From Paractinoplanes lichenicola (lineage in GTDB: Bacteria > Actinomycetota > Actinomycetes > Mycobacteriales > Micromonosporaceae): a stretch of DNA of 64,000 nucleotides. Shown in pieces: positions 8,898 through 17,436 of the stretch. The position numbers and the translations under genes were made by a program. Within the stretch, counting starts at the first letter, position 1; each line of letters opens with the position of its first letter. The stretch spans positions 248,001 to 312,000 of the forward strand of contig NZ_JAENHO010000011.1 of the NCBI RefSeq assembly GCF_016785085.1. Direction: 5' to 3'. Under the pieces are notes generated by a model. The model did no database searches and was not told the origin of the DNA. It worked only from the letters and a program-made list of their open reading frames with translations.

Positions 8898-9319
8898 CTG
8901 ACTTCGATCCGCGGGCCCTGCTCGCCGAAAGCCGCCTCGGGGTGCTGGCCACGCTCAAGTCGGGCGGCCTGCCCCAGCTCTCCCCCGTCACCCCCTTCTA
9001 CGACCGCGACGCCGAACGCCTCTACATATCGGTCACCGACGGCCGGGCCAAGACGGCCAACGTACGCCGTGACCCGCGCGCCGCCCTCGAGGTGACCAGC
9101 GCCGACGGCCGCTCCTGGGCCACCGCCGAGGGCACGGTCGAGCTCATCGGCCCGGGCGACGACCCGCAGGGCCCCGAGGTCGACGCCCTGGTCGACTACT
9201 ACCGCCGCGCCGCCGGCGAACACCCCGACTGGGCCGAATACCGCCAGGTCATGGTCACCGACCGGCGCGTCCTGCTGGTGCTCAAGGTCGACCACGTCTA
9301 CGGCCAGAGCATGGGCTGA
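8894..9319 (+). CDS. PPOX-class flavin/F420-dependent oxidoreductase
   Basis: A 141-residue split-barrel protein of the pyridoxamine 5'-phosphate oxidase-like superfamily, Rv1155-like. It shows the N-terminal LAESRLGVLATLKSGGLPQL strand, a central YISVTDGRAKTANVRRDPRAA block used to hold cofactor phosphate, and the terminal RVLLVLKVDHVYGQ strand. Members reduce or oxidise substrates with FMN or F420; the F420 subtype is common in actinomycetes, but the cofactor here is inferred. It overlaps the FhuF-like gene by GTGA. Confidence 0.87.
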   Translation: MTDFDPRALLAESRLGVLATLKSGGLPQLSPVTPFYDRDAERLYISVTDGRAKTANVRRDPRAALEVTSADGRSWATAEGTVELIGPGDDPQGPEVDALVDYYRRAAGEHPDWAEYRQVMVTDRRVLLVLKVDHVYGQSMG

Positions 9320-9387
9320 CATTTGTCACGGCCGATCCCGGTCGTTCGGCCTGCTCGGGCGGCGCTCGCGGGGCGTCCACTGAGGGC

Positions 9388-10398
9388 ATGACCCGTCGGA
9401 TCGCCCCCGCGCTCGGGCTGTTCTTCCTTGCGCCGCTCGTGGCCGAGTTCCTGCTCGGCAATCTGCCCATCACGTTCCTGCCCGCGGTGGTCGCGCTGGC
9501 CCCCATGTACGGCGGGGGCGCACTGCTCATCCGCGAACTGGTGCGCCGCCGCGGGCTGGGCCGGCCCAGCATCCTCGTGCTGGCGGTGGCGTACGGCGTA
9601 CTGGAAGAGGGGTTGACCACCCAGTCGCTCTTCAACCCGAGCTACGCCGATCAGCACCTGCTGGTCCACGGTTTCGTGCCGGCGCTGGGCATGTCGATCC
9701 CGTGGACCCTGTACGTGATCGGGCTGCACGTCTTCTGGAGCATCAGCGCACCGATCCTGATCATGGAGACGATCGCCCGTGACCGGCGCACGACCCCGTG
9801 GCTGGGCCGCACCGGGCTGATCGTGACCGGGGTGCTGTTCGCGGCGGGCATCGCCATCACCACCGCGATCAACATGTCACTGTGGCCCTACACCGCCACG
9901 GCGGGCCAGTTCATCGGCACCGGGGTCGTCCTGGCGCTGCTCGTCGCGGCCGGCCTGCTGATCCCCGTCAGGTTCAAGGTCAACCCCGGCCGAGCACCCC
10001 GAGCCCGTACGGTCCTGGCCGCCACCCTCGTCGCGGGCGCGCTCTTCCAGGGCCTCACCCTGATCGACCTGCCGACGTGGCTGGTCGTGGCCGTGTGGAT
10101 CGCCGTCCCCGTCGTCTTCCTGACGGTGCTCGCCCGCTGGTCGGCGCGCGCCGGATGGACCGACCGGCACCGGCTCGCCGTCGGCGCGGGCGCCCTGCTC
10201 ACGTACGCCTGGCACTCGTTCACCGAGACCCCGACGGGCGCCGCCGCGGCGTCGATCGACCTGATCGGCAACGCCGTCTTCACCGCGGGCGCCCTGTGGC
10301 TGATCTGGTTCGCCGCGCGCCGGTTGCGCCCGGCCGAGATCTACGCCATGCCGGACCGTCGATCAATGGCCGATGACACCCGCCGCGCAGTACGGTGA
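9388..10398 (+). CDS. Polytopic membrane protein of unknown function
   Basis: A 336-residue protein with about nine hydrophobic segments. The third cytosolic/membrane junction carries YGVLEEGLTTQ. A Glu-Glu pair in this position recalls CPBP/CAAX-type membrane proteases, but the later Arg and His motifs of that family are not clear, so I do not assign it. A GAGGGC (9381-9386) precedes the ATG. Its last codons contain the -10 box of the next gene. Confidence 0.75.
   Translation: MTRRIAPALGLFFLAPLVAEFLLGNLPITFLPAVVALAPMYGGGALLIRELVRRRGLGRPSILVLAVAYGVLEEGLTTQSLFNPSYADQHLLVHGFVPALGMSIPWTLYVIGLHVFWSISAPILIMETIARDRRTTPWLGRTGLIVTGVLFAAGIAITTAINMSLWPYTATAGQFIGTGVVLALLVAAGLLIPVRFKVNPGRAPRARTVLAATLVAGALFQGLTLIDLPTWLVVAVWIAVPVVFLTVLARWSARAGWTDRHRLAVGAGALLTYAWHSFTETPTGAAAASIDLIGNAVFTAGALWLIWFAARRLRPAEIYAMPDRRSMADDTRRAVR
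10391..10396 (+). promoter_or_regulatory. -10 box (TACGGT) for leaderless gene at 10403
   Basis: TACGGT ends 6 nt before GTG 10403 and lies inside the final codons of the preceding membrane-protein gene. No Shine-Dalgarno sequence is present, which supports leaderless initiation at 10403. Confidence 0.5.
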
Positions 10399-10402
10399 CG
10401 GC

Positions 10403-11395
10403 GTGGCTTTCAAAACCGAGCTGACCAGCTCAGACCTCAGTGAGATCCGGCAGTCCGCCCTGGGCGCGGCCGACCCGCTCGGCATCGCCGCCGACCTGGC
10501 CGACGCGGCCGAGGCGGGGCGACTCGCGGACAAGGACGACGCGGGCTATGCCCTGGCGCTGGCCGCCGAGATCGCGGAGAGCCGCACCAAGCTCGACGCC
10601 GCGCTGCGCTACGTCGAGCGCGCCGTCGAGGCGTACGGGGAAAGGGACGACAGCCAGGCCGGCGCGGCGCGGGCCCTGCGCGCGCGCATCCTGTTCCGGC
10701 TGGGCCGGGCCGACGAGGCGATGGCCGCGCTCGAGCCGCTGCGCCCGCTGCTCACCCGCTATCCCGACGCGGCCGCCTTCGTCACCGCGGCCCTGGGTGC
10801 GGGTCAGGAGCACCGGCTGGCCGAGAAGTGGCTGACCGAGGCCGTGCAGGAGGGGCTGGCCGCCTCCGGCAGCACGACCGAGCCGTCGTCGGCCGAGGAC
10901 GCCGGGGTGCTGTTCTTCCTGCTCCAGCAGCGCCACCGCCTGCGCCACGCGCTGGGCCTGCAGCACGACACGCACGACAACCTGGCCGAGCGGCTCGAGA
11001 CCCGGCTGGCCAACGCCGGCGCGGGTGTCTCTCAGCAGGTCGACCTGCTGTTCTTCCGGGAGGCCGAGTTCGGCAAGCTGGCCGAGCAGTTCCCGGCGCT
11101 GTCCCCGGTCTTCGGCGAGAACTGGGACGAGCACCGCGCGATCCTCGAGCGCGAGCTGGTGCGCCTGACCAACGCGGGCCGCACGGGGCTGACCGTGCTG
11201 CCCGGCACGGTGGTCGGCCTGACCGGTTTTGCCGGCGCCGACGGCGACGTGGCCGACGCCAAGGTGCGCTCCGGCTACGCCCAGCAGCTGGCCGGGCGCG
11301 AGGGGCAGATCCCCTGGCCGCCGGAGCGCAACGGGGCCTGCTGGTGCGGCTCGGGCAACAAATACAAGAAGTGCTGCCTGCCCCGCTCCCGGTGA
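10403..11395 (+). CDS. TPR-like protein with C-terminal SEC-C zinc motif
   Basis: A 330-residue protein. The first two thirds are amphipathic helices of TPR type (ALRYVERAVEAYGE, RARILFRLGRADEAMAALEPL). The last 20 residues are a SEC-C zinc-binding motif, NGACWCGSGNKYKKCCLP (Cys-x-Cys-x8-Cys-Cys), the same motif that links SecA to SecB and ribosomes. Such stand-alone proteins are often chaperone or ribosome adaptors, but the role here is not known. The start is the GTG after the -10 at 10391; the upstream ATG 10373 lies before that promoter element. Confidence 0.85.
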   Translation: MAFKTELTSSDLSEIRQSALGAADPLGIAADLADAAEAGRLADKDDAGYALALAAEIAESRTKLDAALRYVERAVEAYGERDDSQAGAARALRARILFRLGRADEAMAALEPLRPLLTRYPDAAAFVTAALGAGQEHRLAEKWLTEAVQEGLAASGSTTEPSSAEDAGVLFFLLQQRHRLRHALGLQHDTHDNLAERLETRLANAGAGVSQQVDLLFFREAEFGKLAEQFPALSPVFGENWDEHRAILERELVRLTNAGRTGLTVLPGTVVGLTGFAGADGDVADAKVRSGYAQQLAGREGQIPWPPERNGACWCGSGNKYKKCCLPRSR

Positions 11396-11399
11396 CGAC

Positions 11400-11405
11400 T
11401 AAACT
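11400..11405 (+). promoter_or_regulatory. -10 box (TAAACT) for leaderless gene at 11412
   Basis: TAAACT ends exactly 6 nt before GTG 11412, the same geometry as the promoter at 55035. No ribosome-binding site is present. Confidence 0.55.
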
Positions 11406-11411
11406 CCTGGG

Positions 11412-11621
11412 GTGACCGATCCTGATGAGGATCCGCTGGTTCCTTATCAGGACTCGGATGCCGAACCCGGAACCCGCCGCGGCGACTGGCGATGGCTCAT
11501 CATCACAGTCGTCGTGCTGCTGGTTCTGTGCGGCGGGGTGGCCGTCGCCCTGAACGCGTGGCTGAGCGACAACGCGGGAAAGGTTCGCGACTCGGTGGCC
11601 TCGGTGCGATCCCGCGTCTGA
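11412..11621 (+). CDS. Small single-pass membrane protein
   Basis: A 69-residue protein: an acidic cytosolic N-terminus (DPDEDPLVPYQDSD), basic GTRRGDWRW, one strong transmembrane helix (about 31-50, LIITVVVLLVLCGGVAVAL) and a short outer tail. Unknown function, but coding composition and a clear leaderless promoter support it. It resembles the small membrane proteins common downstream of actinobacterial housekeeping genes. Confidence 0.7.
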   Translation: MTDPDEDPLVPYQDSDAEPGTRRGDWRWLIITVVVLLVLCGGVAVALNAWLSDNAGKVRDSVASVRSRV

Positions 11622-11653
11622 AACTGTCGTACCCCCGGTGTTGCATGGGTGGC

Positions 11654-12526
11654 ATGACGATTGCCGTGACCACACCCACCGGAAATGTCGGCTCCCAGGT
11701 CGTCCGTCTGCTCGTCCAGGCCGGCGTGCGACCACGCGTGCTCGTGCGCGATCCTGACAAGCTGCCGCCCGGCCTGCGCCCGCTCGTCGAGGTGGCCCAG
11801 GGCGACCTGCTCGACGCCGCCTTCGTGGCCGGGGCGCTGCAGGGGGCCGACGCGCTGTTCTGGGCCAGCCCCGAGTCGTTCACCGCGCCCGACCCGCTGG
11901 CCGACATGGTCACGATGGGCGCGCACGCCGCCTCCGCCGTACGGGCCGCCGGGGTCGCCCGGGTGCTGCAGATCAGCAGCGTGGGCGCCGAACGCAAGCA
12001 CGGCGCCGGTCTGATCGACGGCCTGGCCCGCAACGAGGAGCAGCTGCGCGGCACGGGCGCCGACGTGCTCACGCTGCGCTGCGGCTACTTCTTCACCAAC
12101 CTGCTCGGCATGCTCGACGCCCTGCGGGCCGGCGTGCTGACCACCACGATGCCCCTCGACCAGCCGCTGACCTGGGTCGACCCGCGCGACATCGGCGAGG
12201 TGTCCACTGCCCGCCTGCTGGCCGGCTGGTCCGGCTCCGACATCCAGGCGGTGCACGGCCCGGCCGACCTGTCGTGGTCGTCGGTGGCCTCGATCCTGTC
12301 CGCCGCGACCGGCCGCCCTCTGCAAGCCCAGCAGATCACCGACGACGCCTTGCGATCAGCCCTGCTCGAAGCAGGCCTGACCGCGCCCGCCGCGGCCGGG
12401 GTCGTGGGCATGACGGCCGGCACCCGCGACGACTTCACGCCCGAACAGAAACGCGACTTCGTCAGCACGACCCCGTCCACGCTGGAGGCCTGGGCCTACA
12501 CGACGCTGCGCCCGCTGCTGCAGTAA
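11654..12526 (+). CDS. NmrA-like NAD(P)-binding atypical SDR
   Basis: A 290-residue Rossmann protein of the NmrA/NAD(P)H:quinone oxidoreductase (QOR2-like) type. The nucleotide-binding loop TPTGNVGSQVVRLL lies at residues about 6-19. RVLVRDPDKL follows strand 2, and QISSVGAERK occupies the strand-5 position. The catalytic Tyr-x3-Lys of classical SDRs is absent, as expected for NmrA-like proteins, which act as NAD(P) sensors or quinone reductases. ATG 11654 is preferred over 11645. Substrate unknown. Confidence 0.87.
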   Translation: MTIAVTTPTGNVGSQVVRLLVQAGVRPRVLVRDPDKLPPGLRPLVEVAQGDLLDAAFVAGALQGADALFWASPESFTAPDPLADMVTMGAHAASAVRAAGVARVLQISSVGAERKHGAGLIDGLARNEEQLRGTGADVLTLRCGYFFTNLLGMLDALRAGVLTTTMPLDQPLTWVDPRDIGEVSTARLLAGWSGSDIQAVHGPADLSWSSVASILSAATGRPLQAQQITDDALRSALLEAGLTAPAAAGVVGMTAGTRDDFTPEQKRDFVSTTPSTLEAWAYTTLRPLLQ

Positions 12527-12620
12527 CACGGTCCGCCGCCACCGCGGCCGCCTCGAACTAGTGTCGACTGCTCGGTGCCTTTCGGCGCTCCGCACCCGAC
12601 CCACACGGCGGCGCAGCGGA

Positions 12621-13040
12621 TCAGGCTGCGGCGTGGGTGATGCGCAAGTAATAGCCGTCGGGGTCGAAGAGCCGAAAGTCGCGCAGCCCCCACGGTTGCT
12701 CCCGCAACGGCTCGATGGCCAGTTGCCGCACCCGGCAGCGGTCGTGCAGGGCGGCCACCTCCTCCGGCCCGGCCAGTTCGAGCACGATCTCAACGCCGGC
12801 ACCGCGGCGGTGATCGAGGGCCGCGGCACCGCCGGCGTCCGGCGAGCGCCAGACCCGCCCCGGCCCGGTCTTGTCATGCGCGGAGAGCCCGTCGGCCCGG
12901 CCGAGCCCCAACGTCACGTCCCCGCGGCGCAGGCTCGCATAGAACTCCTCCCGCCGAGTCACCTCGAACTCCAGCACATCGGCGTAGAAGGCCGCGCTGA
13001 CATCGAGATCGTCCACAAAGAGCTCCATCCGCAATCGCAT
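12621..13040 (-). CDS. VOC (glyoxalase/bleomycin-resistance fold) protein
   Basis: A 139-residue single-unit VOC protein with the paired beta-alpha-beta-beta-beta modules. It begins MRLRMELFVDDLDVSAAFYADVLEF and ends RDFRLFDPDGYYLRITHA, the usual metal-ligand strand. Alternative start is ATG 13028. CATGAT ends 6 nt before ATG 13040, a possible leaderless -10. Function could be a lyase, dioxygenase or ligand-binding resistance protein and cannot be read from sequence. Confidence 0.83.
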   Translation of the reverse strand: MRLRMELFVDDLDVSAAFYADVLEFEVTRREEFYASLRRGDVTLGLGRADGLSAHDKTGPGRVWRSPDAGGAAALDHRRGAGVEIVLELAGPEEVAALHDRCRVRQLAIEPLREQPWGLRDFRLFDPDGYYLRITHAAA

Positions 13041-14066
13041 GCCCCGATCATGCCGCCGCGCCGCCGTCCCCGGGTGCCCGCCCAGCCCCTGCCCGCACCA
13101 CCTCCACCGCTCGACTTCCACCGCCGCGCCTGGTCGTCCCACCTCCGCCGCCGACTTTGCTGTCGCCCCGCCCCTGCCAGCCGCGCCGTGCCGATTCACC
13201 CTGCCGCTGCTCCACCTCCAGCGCCGCACCGTGCCGCGCCGTGCCGTGCCGTGCCGCGCCGTGCCGTGCCGTGCCGCCCAACTTTCCGCCACTCCGCCTC
13301 CACCGCCGTGCCGCACAACCTTCCGCCACTCCGCCTCCACCGCCGTGCCGCACAACCTTCCGCCACTCCGCCTCCACCGCCGTGCCGTGCCGCACAACCT
13401 TGCGCCACTCCGCCTCCACCGCCGTGCCGTGCCGTGCTGCCCAACCCTCCGCCGCTCCGCCTTCACCCCGCGATGTGCCGTGCCGATCCGGATCCACCGC
13501 CGTGCGTGGTCGCCGCTCTGCGGCCGCGGCCCCTCGCCCCACCCGCTGCCGCCGGATCCCGCCCGCTACGCGGTCGCCGCGCCGCCCTGCCGCCGCTCCG
13601 TATTCATCGCCGTTCCCGGTCGCCCACCCCGCCGTCGCTTCCGCATCCGCTGCTGCGCCTGGTCGCCACTCCGCCGCTTCACCCCGCGACCGCCGCCCAC
13701 GCCGTGCAGGCCACACCCTGCCGCTGCCCCCGCCGGCCATCCGCCGCCGCATGCTCAGCCCGCCGCGCACCCCACCGCCGGCCAGCAACACGCCTCTGGG
13801 TCACGCCCGCCCGCCAACGGCCCGTGACGACGACGCATCTCCCCAGCCACGCCCGGGGCAGGCGGCGGATCTCCCCCAGCCCCGCCATGCCCTGGGCAGG
13901 CGGCGCCCGGGCGAGTAGGCTCCGGGCTTACACGTGTAAGCCACCCCGAACGGCAGACGCGATCCCGACCGCCGGGCGATGCTGGGCAGAACGGCCGAAG
14001 CCGGCATGTCCCGCCTCGCCGGGCCGGCCAGCGCGGGCCGGTGCGAGACCGAGGAGAAGAGCGCCC
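13041..14066. other. 1-kb non-coding, C-rich low-complexity region
   Basis: No convincing gene lies here. Long frames are open on both strands only because stop codons are rare in this composition, and their products are Pro/Arg/His/Ala mixtures without domains. The plus strand is strongly C-biased with GCCGCC, CCGCC and CACC words. It contains the nested minisatellite annotated at 13231-13470. The last about 60 bp before 14067 hold the ribosome-binding site of the GH3 gene. Confidence 0.7.
13231..13470. repeat. Nested minisatellite: GTGCC pentamers and 37-bp units
   Basis: Positions 13231-13275 are nine pentamers of GTGCC or GCGCC. From 13286 a 37-bp unit (CCGCCACTCCGCCTCCACCG, then CCGTGCCGCACAACCTT) recurs at 13286, 13323 and 13360. 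It recurs again at 13402 and 13449, where one and two extra GCCGT pentamers lengthen the unit to 42 and 47 bp. Pentamer gain inside a larger repeat points to slippage on two scales. Confidence 0.85.
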
Positions 14067-16253
14067 ATGGCGAACGTCGAGGAACTGCTGGCGCGCATGT
14101 CGGCCGAGGAGAAGGCCGCGCAGCTGACGCAGTACTTCTATTTCAAGCTGCCCGCCGACGCCCAGCCCGACCCGGCGCTCGGTGTCGACGTCGACGCCCA
14201 GCCGCGCGGCGTCGAGGAGGCCCTGACCCGCGGCGGAGCCGGCTCCCTGCTGTTCGTCACCGACCCGGCCGAGACCAACCGGCTCCAGCGCCAGGCCGTC
14301 GAGGGCAACCCCCACGACGTACCGCTGCTGTTCGGTTTCGACGTCATCCACGGGCTGCGCACGATCTTCCCGGTGCCGATCGCCATGGCCGCCTCGTGGG
14401 ATCTCGACACCATCGCCAAGGGGCAGGCCGTCGCGGGCCGGGAGGCGCGGGCCGTCGGCATCCACTGGACGTTCGCCCCGATGGTCGACATCGCCCGCGA
14501 CCCGCGCTGGGGCCGCATCGTCGAGGGCGCCGGCGAGGATCCGTTCCTCGGCGCCGCCGTGGCCGCGGCCCAGGTCCGCGGGTTCCAGGAGCACATCATC
14601 GCCGGCCCGAAGCATTTCGCGGGTTACGGCGCGGCGGTCGGCGGGCGCGACTACGACGAGGCCAACATCTCCGAGTACGAGTTGTGGAACGTCTACTTCC
14701 CGCCGTTCCAGGCCGCGATCGACGCCGGCGCCGGCAACGTCATGACGGCGTACATGGATCTCAACGGCATCCCCGCCTCGGGCAGCCACTGGCTGTTCAC
14801 CGAGGTGCTGCGCGAGACGTGGGGTTTCGACGGCTTCGTGGTGAGCGACGCCAACGCCGTGAAGAACCTGGTCACCCACGGCTACGCGCGCGACCTGGCC
14901 GAGGCGGGCAAGCGGGCGGTCGAGGCCGGCGTCGACATGGAGATGGCGATCAGCGAACCCGCGTACGGCACGATCGCCGGCGCGGTCGACGACAAGGTGC
15001 TCGACGAGCGCGCCCGCAAGGTGCTCGAAGCCAAGCAGAAGCTGGGCCTGTTCGACAACCCGTACGTGGATGAGGACCGCGCCCGCGAGATCCTGGCCGA
15101 CCCGGCCCACCGCGACGCCGCCCGGGTGGCCGCCCAGCGCTCGGCCGTGCTGCTGCGCAACGAGGGCAGCCTGCTCCCGCTCGACGCCGCCGCCCTGGCC
15201 TCGATCGCCGTCGTGGGCCCGCTGGCCGATTCCCGCCGCGACATCCTCGGCCCGTGGGTGTTCGACTTCGACCTCGACGAGACCGTCACCGTGCTCGACG
15301 GCATCCGTTCCGCGGCCGGCGACGGCATCCGGGTCGACTATGCGCAGGGCGTTCCGGTCACCCAGCGCACGTTCCCGTCCATGTTCGACATGTTCGGCCG
15401 CAACCGGCCCGCCGATCCCGAAGGTTTCGACGCCGAGGCCGAGTTCGAGCGCGCGATCAGCGTGGCCACCGCGGCCGACGTCGCCGTCGTGGTCATCGGC
15501 GAGTGGCAGAACATGATCGGCGAGGCCGCGTCCCGGTCGTCGCTGGAGCTGCCCGGCCGCCAGCTCGAGCTGTTGCAGGCGGTCGTGGCCACCGGCACCC
15601 CGACCGTCGCGCTCGTCATGAACGGCCGCCCGCTCGACCTGCGCTGGGCCGCCGAGCACGTGCCGGCGATCCTCGACATCTGGTATCCGGGCACCCAGGG
15701 CGGTCACGCCGTGGCCGACCTGCTCTTCGGCGCGGTCTCCCCCGGCGGCAAGCTGCCCTTCACCTGGCCGCGCACCGTGGGTCAGATCCCGCTGACGTAC
15801 ACGCACACCACGTCGCACGAGCCGGAGAACCAGGCGCGCCGCTACTGGGACGAGGCCAGCACCCCGCTCTTCCCGTTCGGGCACGGCCTCAGCTACGCCA
15901 CGTTCAGCTACGACGACCTCACGATCACCGAGCATTCCCCCGTACGGGATGGGTCTGTGACTGTGTCGGTCGAGGTGTCCAACGAGTCGGATCGCGAGGC
16001 GGCCGAGGTCGTCCAGCTGTACCTGCACCAGCGGCACGGCAGCGCGTCCAGGCCCGTACGGGAGCTCAAAGGTTTTGACCGGGTGATCGTGCCCGCCGGG
16101 TCGAGCCGGCGCGTCGAGTTCACGGTCGGCCCCGAGCAGCGGCGCTACTGGAACGCCGAGGCCCGCGACTGGGTGCTCGACGCGTCCACGTTCGACGTCT
16201 GGGTCGGCGGCAACTCCCAGGCCGACCTGCACGGCACGTTCCAGGTCGACTAG
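14067..16253 (+). CDS. GH3 family beta-glucosidase (BglX-like)
   Basis: A 728-residue glycoside hydrolase family 3 enzyme that cleaves terminal beta-linked glucose (or xylose) from oligosaccharides. The N-terminal TIM barrel has FGFDVIHGLRTIFPVPI, GPKHFAGYGA and nucleophile Asp261 in GFVVSDANAV. The second alpha/beta domain carries GEAASRSSLELPGRQ, where the acid/base Glu lies, and a C-terminal fibronectin-III-like domain follows. There is no signal peptide, so it acts on imported oligosaccharides. AGGAGA (14052-14057) sets the ATG at 14067; the open frame extends 1.5 kb upstream through low-complexity DNA but is not coding there. The stop shares CTAG with a minus-strand remnant. Confidence 0.93.
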   Translation: MANVEELLARMSAEEKAAQLTQYFYFKLPADAQPDPALGVDVDAQPRGVEEALTRGGAGSLLFVTDPAETNRLQRQAVEGNPHDVPLLFGFDVIHGLRTIFPVPIAMAASWDLDTIAKGQAVAGREARAVGIHWTFAPMVDIARDPRWGRIVEGAGEDPFLGAAVAAAQVRGFQEHIIAGPKHFAGYGAAVGGRDYDEANISEYELWNVYFPPFQAAIDAGAGNVMTAYMDLNGIPASGSHWLFTEVLRETWGFDGFVVSDANAVKNLVTHGYARDLAEAGKRAVEAGVDMEMAISEPAYGTIAGAVDDKVLDERARKVLEAKQKLGLFDNPYVDEDRAREILADPAHRDAARVAAQRSAVLLRNEGSLLPLDAAALASIAVVGPLADSRRDILGPWVFDFDLDETVTVLDGIRSAAGDGIRVDYAQGVPVTQRTFPSMFDMFGRNRPADPEGFDAEAEFERAISVATAADVAVVVIGEWQNMIGEAASRSSLELPGRQLELLQAVVATGTPTVALVMNGRPLDLRWAAEHVPAILDIWYPGTQGGHAVADLLFGAVSPGGKLPFTWPRTVGQIPLTYTHTTSHEPENQARRYWDEASTPLFPFGHGLSYATFSYDDLTITEHSPVRDGSVTVSVEVSNESDREAAEVVQLYLHQRHGSASRPVRELKGFDRVIVPAGSSRRVEFTVGPEQRRYWNAEARDWVLDASTFDVWVGGNSQADLHGTFQVD

Positions 16254-16470
16254 CTCGTCGCTCGGAGGCCGTCCAGCAGACTGTTCAGGTCCGCGACGAC
16301 GGCCTCCAGCTCGTCGGGGGCGTCGGCGATGCGCAGCGCCGCCTCGTTCCTCGCGCCCGACAGCACGCGAGCAGCCCCTGCCAGTCGTCTCCTTCCATTG
16401 AGGCGGCGTAGGCCACATTTGAAGCCACGCGCTGCTGCACCTGGGCGGTGACCGCCCGGAACAATTCCTT
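16250..16470 (-). pseudogene. Broken 3' remnant of an unrecognised gene
   Basis: The minus strand ends in a well-formed coding-like tail (NEAALRIADAPDELEAVVADL, then NSLLDGLRATS and TAG at 16252-16250). Further upstream the coding-like signal moves to another frame (KELFRAVTAQVQQRVASNV). This suggests a frameshift near 16375 and loss of the 5' end. The family is not recognised. The remnant abuts a second broken gene on the other strand, so this 330-bp gap looks like a decay scar. Confidence 0.35.
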
Positions 16471-16476
16471 GCGCGC

Positions 16477-16584
16477 GAGGACTTCGGCCAGCGGCATTTC
16501 ATCGTCGAGGCCCCCGACGGCGTGCTGGTCGACGTCGTCGTCAACACCGAACCCACCGGCGAGTTCGCCGAGCAGTACCGCTAG
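16477..16584 (+). pseudogene. C-terminal fragment of a VOC/glyoxalase gene
   Basis: Thirty-five codons end at TAG 16582-16584 and read EDFGQRHFIVEAPDGVLVDV, then VNTEPTGEFAEQYR. This is the usual C-terminal strand and tail of glyoxalase-like VOC proteins (metal ligand in HFIVEAPDG, terminal GEFAEQYR). No matching N-terminal half exists upstream; the DNA changes to the minus-strand remnant. It is therefore a truncated relic, made inactive by deletion. Confidence 0.6.
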
Positions 16585-17402
16585 CCCTGAGCCTCGATCG
16601 CCAGCGGCTGCCACTCGCGCCAGCTCGCCAGCCGCGACTCGTAGTCGGCGGTCGCGATGCCCAGCGGCGCCTCGCCGAAGAACACACGCAGCGGCGGGTT
16701 CTCCGCGTCCACGATCTTGAGGATGGCCGTCCGCGTCGCCCGCGGGTCACCCGGGTTCGACACCCGCTTGCGGCGCCCCTCGGCGGCGATCTCGCGCACC
16801 TTGTCGTACTCGCCCAGCCGCGTCGCGTGCTTGGCCGACGCCCCACCCCAGTCGGTGCTGAACCCGCCCGGCTCGACCAGCGTCACCTTCACGCCGAAGA
16901 GCGCGACCTCCTGGGCCAGGGACTGGCTGAAGCCCTCGAGGGCCCACTTCGACGCGTTGTAGATGCCGATGTTGGGGAACGCGGAGATCCCGCCGATTGA
17001 CGACACCTGGATGATGTTGCCGCCGCCGCTCTCCCGCAGGTAGGGCAGGGCGGCCTGGGTGACCCACAGCGCCCCGAACAGGTTCGTCTCGATCTGCAGG
17101 CGGGCCTCCTCCTCGCTGACCTCCTCGATCATGCCGAACTGCCCGTAGCCCGCGTTGTTGACGATCACGTCGAGCCGCCCGAAGTTCTCGTAGGCCCGAG
17201 CCAGCGCGGCGACGACGGCCCCCCGATCGGTCACGTCGAGAGGCAACGGCAAGACCCTTTCCCCGTACGTCTCCACGAGCGCGTCGAGCGAGGAGACGTC
17301 CCGCGCCGTCGCCGCGACGCGGTCGCCCCGCTCGAGCGCCGCCTCGGCCCATTCCCGTCCGAAGCCACGGGAGGTGCCGGTGATGAACCAAGTCCTGGCC
17401 AA
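16581..17402 (-). CDS. SDR family oxidoreductase
   Basis: A 273-residue classical short-chain dehydrogenase/reductase. TGTSRGFG at residues 8-15 binds NAD(P), NNAG follows strand 4, and the catalytic set is Ser in IQVSSIGG and YNASK (Tyr-x3-Lys). The C-terminus (ATADYESRLASWREWQPLA) matches the SDR at 25434, so the two are paralogues. The start is a rare TTG with AGAGGA seven bases upstream. It is the last gene of a minus-strand operon after two alpha/beta hydrolases (34-bp gap). Its TAG overlaps the TAG of the VOC remnant through CTAG. Confidence 0.9.
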   Translation of the reverse strand: MARTWFITGTSRGFGREWAEAALERGDRVAATARDVSSLDALVETYGERVLPLPLDVTDRGAVVAALARAYENFGRLDVIVNNAGYGQFGMIEEVSEEEARLQIETNLFGALWVTQAALPYLRESGGGNIIQVSSIGGISAFPNIGIYNASKWALEGFSQSLAQEVALFGVKVTLVEPGGFSTDWGGASAKHATRLGEYDKVREIAAEGRRKRVSNPGDPRATRTAILKIVDAENPPLRVFFGEAPLGIATADYESRLASWREWQPLAIEAQG

Positions 17403-17436
17403 GGGAGGATCCTCTCTAGAAAAGTCACCTCCAGTC

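Noticed and set aside
9388..10398. CPBP/CAAX protease assignment
   Set aside because: Only the Glu-Glu pair fits; the other two motifs of the family are not evident.
13286..13470. CRISPR array
   Set aside because: The 37-bp units are contiguous with no unique spacers, and there are no cas genes.
12561..14066. N-terminal extension of the GH3 enzyme
   Set aside because: The frame is open but runs through repeats and antisense of the VOC gene. A proper AGGAGA and ATG occur at 14067, where GH3 similarity begins.
13755..16556. 933-codon minus frame opposite GH3
   Set aside because: Antisense of an unmistakable GH3 sequence.
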